Shown here piece after piece: positions 59,573 through 64,000 of a DNA stretch of 64,000 nucleotides. Positions within the stretch are counted from its first letter, which is position 1. Each line of letters opens with the position of its first letter. The DNA comes from Methylobacterium aquaticum (GTDB taxonomy: Bacteria; Pseudomonadota; Alphaproteobacteria; Rhizobiales; Beijerinckiaceae): the NCBI RefSeq assembly GCF_016804325.1, contig NZ_CP043627.1, positions 6,035,501 through 6,099,500 of the forward strand, read 5' to 3'. Position numbers and translations under genes: made by a program. The notes under the pieces are model-generated. The model had not been told where the DNA came from, ran no database searches, and worked only from the letters and a program-made list of their open reading frames with translations.

Positions 59573-61270
59573 TCAGGCCGCCCGCCTGCCGGCGCCCAGC
59601 GGCCCGGGACGAGGCGTTGCCATCCACTCGCGGCCCTTCAGCATCGCCTTCCAGTAGATCGGCGGCAGCATCCGCTCCTTGAGAAGCCAGGCCATGTGGC
59701 TGGGCTTCGTCCCGTCGATGAGCCAAGCCGGAAAGCTCGGCAGCAGCTTGCCACCATAGCCGAACTCGGCGAGCAGGATCTTGCCGCGCTCGACCGTCAA
59801 CGGGCACGAGCCGTAGCCGTCATAGGCGACCTCGTCTCCGCGCAGGTATCCCATGTCGAGGAGCAGGTTGTGGGCCACCACGGGAGCCTGCTTGCGGGCC
59901 GCCGCGGCGGTCTTGGCGTTCGGGGCATTGGTGACGTCGCCGAGTGCGTAGATCCCGGGATGGCGCGCGTGGCGCAGGCTCGCCGGATCGACCTCGACCC
60001 ACCCGCCGGCATCGACGAGGGGCGAGGTTCTCACGAAGTCCGGTGCCCGCTGCGGGGGGACGACGTGGATCATGTCGAAACCGGTCTCGACCGTCTCGGT
60101 CCCGCCATCGCCGGTCGTGCGGGTGAACCAGGCGCGACGGCCGGGGCCGTCGATCCGCGTCAGCCTGTGCTGGAAGTGGAGCTGCGCATCGTAGCGCCTG
60201 ACATACTCCATCAACGGCGCGACGTAGTCCTTGACGCCGAACAGGACCGCGCCCGCATTGTAGAACGCGATGTCGATGTCTTTCAGTCGTCCCCGGCGCA
60301 GCCAGTGATCGGCGGACAGATACATCGCCTTCTGCGGCGCGCCCGCGCACTTGATCGGCATCGGCGGCTGCGTGAACACGGCGCGGCCGGCGCGCAGGTT
60401 CTGCACCAGATCCCAGGTATAGGAAGCAAGATCGTAGCGGTAGTTCGAGGTCACGCCGTTCCGCCCGAGCGTCTCGGGGAGGCCCTCGATGCCCGACCAG
60501 TCGAGACTGAGGCCCGGCGCCACGACGAGGCGGTCGTAGCGGACCACCCGGCAGCCCTCCAGGACGACTGCCTTGCGCTCCGGCTCGAAAGCCGCCACGG
60601 CCGCCTTGATCCAGCGCACGCCCGCCGGGATCAGCGAGGCCATGGTCCTGGCCGTCTCGGCCGGCGAGAAGATGCCGCCGCCGACCATGGTCCAGCCCGG
60701 CTGATAGTAATGCATGTCGGCGGGGTCGATCAGCGCGATGTCGAGATCGGGCCTGCGCGCCTTGAGGCTCGCCGCCACCGCGATGCCGCCGGCCCCGCCA
60801 CCGACGACGACGACGCTGTGGAAGAGGTCGGCGGCATCCCCGGGGGCCCGGCCGCCCGCGGCGACCCGCCGGACCGCTCCGGTCATGTCGTAGCCCGCCG
60901 CCTCGGCCGCCGAGAGGATGTCCGGCAGCGGCCGTCCGCGGGCCGCTTCGCTGAGCGACCACAGCGTCGTCGAGCGGGTGCCTGTCCGGCAATAGGCGAG
61001 AACGGGCCCGGGCAGGCCGGCCAGCAGCGCGCCGAAGGCCGCCGCATCGCCGTCCGAGACCCGGCCCGACACGACGGGCAGGTAGTGGGCCTCGATCCCG
61101 GCCGCGCGCGCCGCCGCGCCGATCTCGGGAAAACCAGGCTGATCCGTTCCCTCCCCGTCGGGCCGGTTGCAGATGACCGACCGGAACCCGGCCCGTGCCA
61201 GGGCCGCCAGGTCGGCGGGCCGGATCTGGCCGGCGACCGACAGGTCGGGGGCGAGACGCTTGACGTCCAT
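59573..61270 (-). CDS. bifunctional DUF442 phosphatase-like / sulfide:quinone reductase fusion
   Basis: 565 residues from ATG 61270 (GTG 61273 is adjacent; AAGGAG upstream). Residues 1-115 are a DUF442 domain with a PTP-like loop GPVLAYCRTGTRSTTLWSLS. From about 150 an FAD-dependent reductase begins with SVVVVGGGAGGIAVAASLKA; it has both SQR Cys (PIKCAGAPQK and YDGYGSCPLTVERG) and GIYALGDVTNAPNAKTAAAA. SQR oxidises sulfide and passes electrons to quinone, leaving persulfide. The fused DUF442 occurs in bacterial BigR-operon proteins. Divergent from the TauE gene. Confidence 0.9.
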   Translation of the reverse strand: MDVKRLAPDLSVAGQIRPADLAALARAGFRSVICNRPDGEGTDQPGFPEIGAAARAAGIEAHYLPVVSGRVSDGDAAAFGALLAGLPGPVLAYCRTGTRSTTLWSLSEAARGRPLPDILSAAEAAGYDMTGAVRRVAAGGRAPGDAADLFHSVVVVGGGAGGIAVAASLKARRPDLDIALIDPADMHYYQPGWTMVGGGIFSPAETARTMASLIPAGVRWIKAAVAAFEPERKAVVLEGCRVVRYDRLVVAPGLSLDWSGIEGLPETLGRNGVTSNYRYDLASYTWDLVQNLRAGRAVFTQPPMPIKCAGAPQKAMYLSADHWLRRGRLKDIDIAFYNAGAVLFGVKDYVAPLMEYVRRYDAQLHFQHRLTRIDGPGRRAWFTRTTGDGGTETVETGFDMIHVVPPQRAPDFVRTSPLVDAGGWVEVDPASLRHARHPGIYALGDVTNAPNAKTAAAARKQAPVVAHNLLLDMGYLRGDEVAYDGYGSCPLTVERGKILLAEFGYGGKLLPSFPAWLIDGTKPSHMAWLLKERMLPPIYWKAMLKGREWMATPRPGPLGAGRRAA

Positions 61271-61326
61271 CACCGCGCTCCTTGATTTATAAATATATAT
61301 TTTGACAGGACATCATCATCAAAACG

Positions 61327-61344
61327 CATATTGACATCGCGGTC
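61327..61344. promoter_or_regulatory. shared motif in the sqr-tauE divergent promoter
   Basis: CATATTGACATCGCGGTC, 15 of 18 positions identical with 58373-58390. It lies in the 190-base gap between the SQR fusion and TauE, downstream of an AT-rich tract (TTTATAAATATATATTTTGACA, about 61285-61306) that itself has a TTTTGACA run. The two loci are probably controlled by the same protein. Confidence 0.55.
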
Positions 61345-61459
61345 AAGCGGCGCGATGTATCTGCCATCGAGCCGGTTCGGTATCATTATATATAGTTTGC
61401 AATCGATATCCCGGATGCACGGCCATGCCTGCGTCGGGCTTCGCGGAGGAGAGACGTCC

Positions 61460-62245
61460 ATGAGCGCATTGCCTGCCCTCCTGTCCGGCTCAGGGGTCGG
61501 CTTCACCCTCGGCCTGATCGGCGGGGGCGGCTCGATCCTCGCGACGCCCCTCCTGCTCTACGCCGTCGGCGTCGCGCAGCCGCATCTCGCCATCGGCACC
61601 GGGGCGCTGGCGGTGGCCGCCAACGCCTTCCTGACGCTCGCGGGCCATGCCAGGGCCGGCAACGTGCGGTGGCGCTGCGCCCTGGTCTTCGCCCTTATCG
61701 GCATCCTCGGCGCCTTCGTCGGCTCCTCCCTCGGCAAGGCAGTGGACGGGCAGCGCCTGCTGTTCCTGTTCGCGCTCCTGATGGTCGTCGTCGGCCTTCA
61801 CATGCTGCGCGGCCGGCGCGGGACGGGCGGCACCGCCGAGCCGGTTGGATGCGGGCCGGTGCCGAGCCGCACAGTGGTCGGTGTCGCCTTCGGGGTCGGG
61901 ATGCTGTCGGGCTTCTTCGGCATCGGCGGCGGCTTCCTGATCGTTCCGGGCCTGGTTTTCGCCACCGGCATGCCGCTCATCACCGCGGTCGGCACCTCGC
62001 TCTTCGCCGTGGGCGCGTTCGGCCTCGCCACGGCGCTCAACTACGCCCTGTCGGGCATGGTCGACTGGGTCGTCGCCGGGCAGTTCATCGCCGGTGGGCT
62101 GGTCGGGGGCTTCCTCGGAATGCGGCTCGCCAACCGGCTCGCCGGCTTCAAGGGCGCCCTCAACACGGTGTTCGCCACCGTCATCTTCGCGGTCGCCGGA
62201 TACATGCTCTACCGCAACGCCGGCGCCTTCGCGGCGACGCCGTGA
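61460..62245 (+). CDS. TauE/SafE-family sulfite/sulfonate exporter
   Basis: 261 residues with eight membrane segments. The family motif pair is visible: GVGFTLGLIGGGGSILATPL near the start and FGVGMLSGFFGIGGGFLIVP in the second half. It would export sulfite, thiosulfate or another sulfur product made by SQR and the persulfide dioxygenase. ATG 61460 has GGAGGAGAG upstream; an earlier in-frame ATG gives an unlikely extension. First gene of the rightward unit with DUF2892 and the dioxygenase. Confidence 0.88.
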   Translation: MSALPALLSGSGVGFTLGLIGGGGSILATPLLLYAVGVAQPHLAIGTGALAVAANAFLTLAGHARAGNVRWRCALVFALIGILGAFVGSSLGKAVDGQRLLFLFALLMVVVGLHMLRGRRGTGGTAEPVGCGPVPSRTVVGVAFGVGMLSGFFGIGGGFLIVPGLVFATGMPLITAVGTSLFAVGAFGLATALNYALSGMVDWVVAGQFIAGGLVGGFLGMRLANRLAGFKGALNTVFATVIFAVAGYMLYRNAGAFAATP

Positions 62246-62313
62246 CCGGGAACGCGGCCAGGCAGTCGGTGCCGCGCCTGGTCGCGCTCCTCCCCAGCAC
62301 CGTTCGGGAGACC

Positions 62314-62529
62314 ATGATGAACGTCAATATCGGAACCCTGGACCGCATCCTCCGCCTCGTCGCCGGCCTCCTGCTCGCTGGGATCGGCGCAGCCATGGCC
62401 TCCGGCGGATGGGCGATCGCCGCCTTGGCCGTCGGCGCCGTGATGATCCTGACCGCTGTCGTCGGGTTCTGTCCCGCCTATACGCTGCTCGGTATCGACA
62501 CGCGCAGCCGCCGCCCTCGCGCCTCCTGA
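62314..62529 (+). CDS. DUF2892 small membrane protein (YgaP-like)
   Basis: 71 residues. MMNVNIGTLDRILRLVAGLL, then two membrane spans (LLAGIGAAMASGGWAIAALA, VMILTAVVGFCPAYTLLGID) with the conserved GFCPAYTLLGI motif. DUF2892 proteins associate with rhodanese and persulfide enzymes, as in YgaP. The CGGGAG ribosome binding site fits ATG 62314. Confidence 0.85.
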   Translation: MMNVNIGTLDRILRLVAGLLLAGIGAAMASGGWAIAALAVGAVMILTAVVGFCPAYTLLGIDTRSRRPRAS

Positions 62530-62558
62530 TCAACGCCTCTCGCATTCGGAGACATGCC

Positions 62559-63458
62559 ATGTCCGCCTCGACCCAGTCCGAGCCGATCATCCGCGCCTTC
62601 TTCGACGAGCCCACCAACACGGTGAGCTACATCGTCGCCGACCCCGAGACCCGGCAGGCCGCCTTCATCGATCCCGTGCTCGACTACGACCACAACAGCG
62701 GCAGCGTTGATACCCGCTCGGTCGAGGCGATGCTGAAGGCCGCCGACGAGGCCGGCTACACCGTGGTCTGGACGCTCGAGACCCACGCCCATGCCGATCA
62801 CCTCTCGGGTTCCCCCTACGTGAAGGCGAAGACGGGTGCTAAGATCGGCATCGGTGAGCATATCCGTGAGGTCCAGAAGTTATTCCGGCCGGTCTTCAAC
62901 GCCGTCGACCTCAAGACCGACGGCAGCGACTTCGACCACCTCTTCGTCAATGGCGAGACTTTCGCTATCGGCAACCTCGCCGTCGAGGTGATGTACACGC
63001 CGGGCCATACTCCGGCCGACATCTGCTACCGGATCGACCACCACGTCTTCGTCGGCGACACCCTGTTCATGCCCGATTTCGGCACCGCCCGGGCGGACTT
63101 TCCCGGTGGCGACGTGCATGCGCTCTACCGTTCGATCCGTCGCCTGCTGTCGCTGCCGCCCGAGACGATCCTTCATATGTGCCACGACTACAAGGCGCCC
63201 GGGCGGGACGCCTATGCCTGGGAGACGACGGTGGCCGCGCAACGGGCCGGCAATGTCCATGTCAAAGAGGGTGTGAGCGAGGAGGCGTTCACGGCGATGC
63301 GCACAGCACGCGATGCCACCCTGGCCGCGCCCCGGCTGCTGCTCCCCTCGATCCAGGTCAACATCCGGGCCGGCAAGTTCCCGCCCGCCGAGGCCAACGG
63401 CGTGCGCTACCTCACCATCCCCGTTACCCTGAAGGGTGGGGCCGATGCCGGTCTTTGA
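62559..63458 (+). CDS. persulfide dioxygenase-like MBL-fold protein (Blh/ETHE1-like)
   Basis: 299 residues. Metallo-beta-lactamase fold with the metal motif TLETHAHADHLSGSPYVKAK (HxHxDH), EVMYTPGHTPADICYRIDHH and VFVGDTLFMPDFGTARADFP, and the late His in ILHMCHDYKAPG. It matches the Blh branch that, with BigR and SQR/DUF442, detoxifies sulfide: it oxidises glutathione persulfide to sulfite. ATG 62559 has GGAGA upstream and lies 30 bases after the DUF2892 gene, so one transcript. Confidence 0.88.
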   Translation: MSASTQSEPIIRAFFDEPTNTVSYIVADPETRQAAFIDPVLDYDHNSGSVDTRSVEAMLKAADEAGYTVVWTLETHAHADHLSGSPYVKAKTGAKIGIGEHIREVQKLFRPVFNAVDLKTDGSDFDHLFVNGETFAIGNLAVEVMYTPGHTPADICYRIDHHVFVGDTLFMPDFGTARADFPGGDVHALYRSIRRLLSLPPETILHMCHDYKAPGRDAYAWETTVAAQRAGNVHVKEGVSEEAFTAMRTARDATLAAPRLLLPSIQVNIRAGKFPPAEANGVRYLTIPVTLKGGADAGL

Positions 63459-63626
63459 AAAGTAGATTTTCGTATCTGAGACCTTGTTTCAGAGTGGGTG
63501 TTCAAGCTTAGGCTTTGGATGAGCGACAGGCGTCGCGAGCGTTAGGGAAGTTATCGGCGGTCACCCGAGAGGCCCGACGTGGACGCCCGCCGCTCGCGCT
63601 GACCTCGCGTGCGGGAGCCGCCTACA

Positions 63627-63720
63627 CAACCTGCCTGAGCGACGCTGAAAGGGCCGTATTCGCGCAGCCGCTGCCTGCCCCGTCCCGAACCGGCCGCCCC
63701 TGGGTGTGGATCAACGTCGA
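63627..63720 (+). pseudogene. IS5-type transposase N-terminal remnant
   Basis: A short stretch YTTCLSDAERAVFAQPLPAP then SRTGRPWVWI matches the start of IS5-group transposases (LTDAEW...LLPPP..TGRPR). The catalytic DDE part is absent. No inverted repeats are visible at this end. It marks an old insertion site. Confidence 0.4.
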
Positions 63721-63758
63721 AGTGGGGCCCCGAACCGGATCAGGAACAAACCGTTGAT

Positions 63759-64000
63759 GCTACATTGGAAATCTCCCTGAGGCGGGGTTCCGATCAGCGT
63801 CGACAGGGATCCCGCTGAGAGCAATTTTCTTGTTTATAGTCAATGGTTTAAAGCAGAATCTTGGAGGGTTTCCGCTTAGGTTCTGAGATACGCCCCTAGC
63901 CCTTGCAGCGCCGCAGACGATGATCCGGCCTTCCTCAGACGATGGGATTTCATCCCCATCGTCATCGACGCCTTTCGCCGCCCGGGGATCGCTCGCTTGG
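63759..64000. other. right edge, no supported gene
   Basis: Only short open frames run to the window end; one reads PAFLRRWDFIPIVIDAFRRP but is cut and unassigned. The stretch 63770-63880 is more AT-rich (TTGTTTATAGTCAATGG). Confidence 0.3.

Noticed and set aside
58967..61285. 772-codon plus-strand open frame
   Set aside because: It is a shadow of the ArsR gene and, antisense, of the SQR fusion.
1..64000. CRISPR array
   Set aside because: No series of regularly spaced repeats of 25-40 bases was seen.
1..64000. rRNA genes or riboswitches
   Set aside because: No rRNA-like or known riboswitch-like sequence was recognised in any intergenic stretch.

Overview
The window is GC-rich alphaproteobacterial chromosome (or a large replicon). 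The family content points to Methylobacterium/Methylorubrum or a close Hyphomicrobiales relative: a divergent flagellin, a GcrA-type regulator, a bd-type (CIO) oxidase followed by a DUF2474 protein, SulP and MscS proteins, and exported PRC-barrel and Gly/Tyr-rich proteins. The genus is an inference from gene content, not a computed assignment.

Layout. (1) 0-8 kb: ordinary chromosomal genes. These are the edge of a LuxR-type regulator, a small membrane protein, flagellin, an isochorismatase-like hydrolase, an alpha/beta hydrolase, an AraC regulator, a frameshifted PAS-PAS chemotaxis receptor and a 5'-truncated umuC. (2) 8.1-20.3 kb: an island with two giant P-loop NTPases (about 1460 and 1520 residues), a DUF2958 gene, a small tyrosine recombinase and a full-length tyrosine integrase. 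The first NTPase starts with a PD-(D/E)XK nuclease-like domain and resembles Avs/STAND antiphage proteins. The second is conspicuously AT-rich and not recognised. (3) 20.26-20.30 kb: the 3' half of a CAU (Met-type) tRNA gene, an attachment-site remnant. It sits between two outward-reading integrases, each with its own four-copy short repeat. (4) 20.4-30.3 kb: a second element, phage-satellite-like. It has an integrase, a leftward block of eight small or unknown genes (HTH regulator, GcrA-like protein, zinc-type small protein and others, mostly translationally coupled), an inverted-repeat control region, rightward unknown genes and a repeat-rich non-coding stretch. It abuts a decayed moeA 3' end.

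(5) 30.7-46.7 kb: a stress and ion-homeostasis region. It has a CPA1 antiporter, MscS, SulP, a broken K+ channel, an nhaA remnant, MgtC, DUF2254, a NarL-type two-component system, an RMF-like protein, exported PRC-barrel and Gly/Tyr-rich proteins, a glutaredoxin-MauE fusion and an exported Dps-like protein. (6) 46.9-63.5 kb: a coherent sulfur, thiol and redox region. It has a VIT transporter, a rhodanese with a PmpAB-type YeeE/YedE pair, a dsbD-dsbA-ldt-dsrE operon divergent from a PmrA/QseB-like two-component system with a perfect CTTAAG-N5-CTTAAG box, a SqrR/BigR-like ArsR repressor, a CIO-type bd oxidase, a peroxiredoxin with a second ArsR regulator, a DUF442-sulfide:quinone reductase fusion, TauE, DUF2892 and a persulfide dioxygenase. 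Together these would oxidise sulfide to persulfide, oxidise or export the products, keep the periplasm disulfide-balanced and respire through a sulfide-resistant oxidase. (7) The last 500 bases carry an IS5-type transposase remnant.

Several genes are broken or oddly joined (chemotaxis receptor, umuC, moeA, K+ channel, nhaA, and cydA running in frame into cydB). These concentrate next to mobile-element boundaries and in the stress region.
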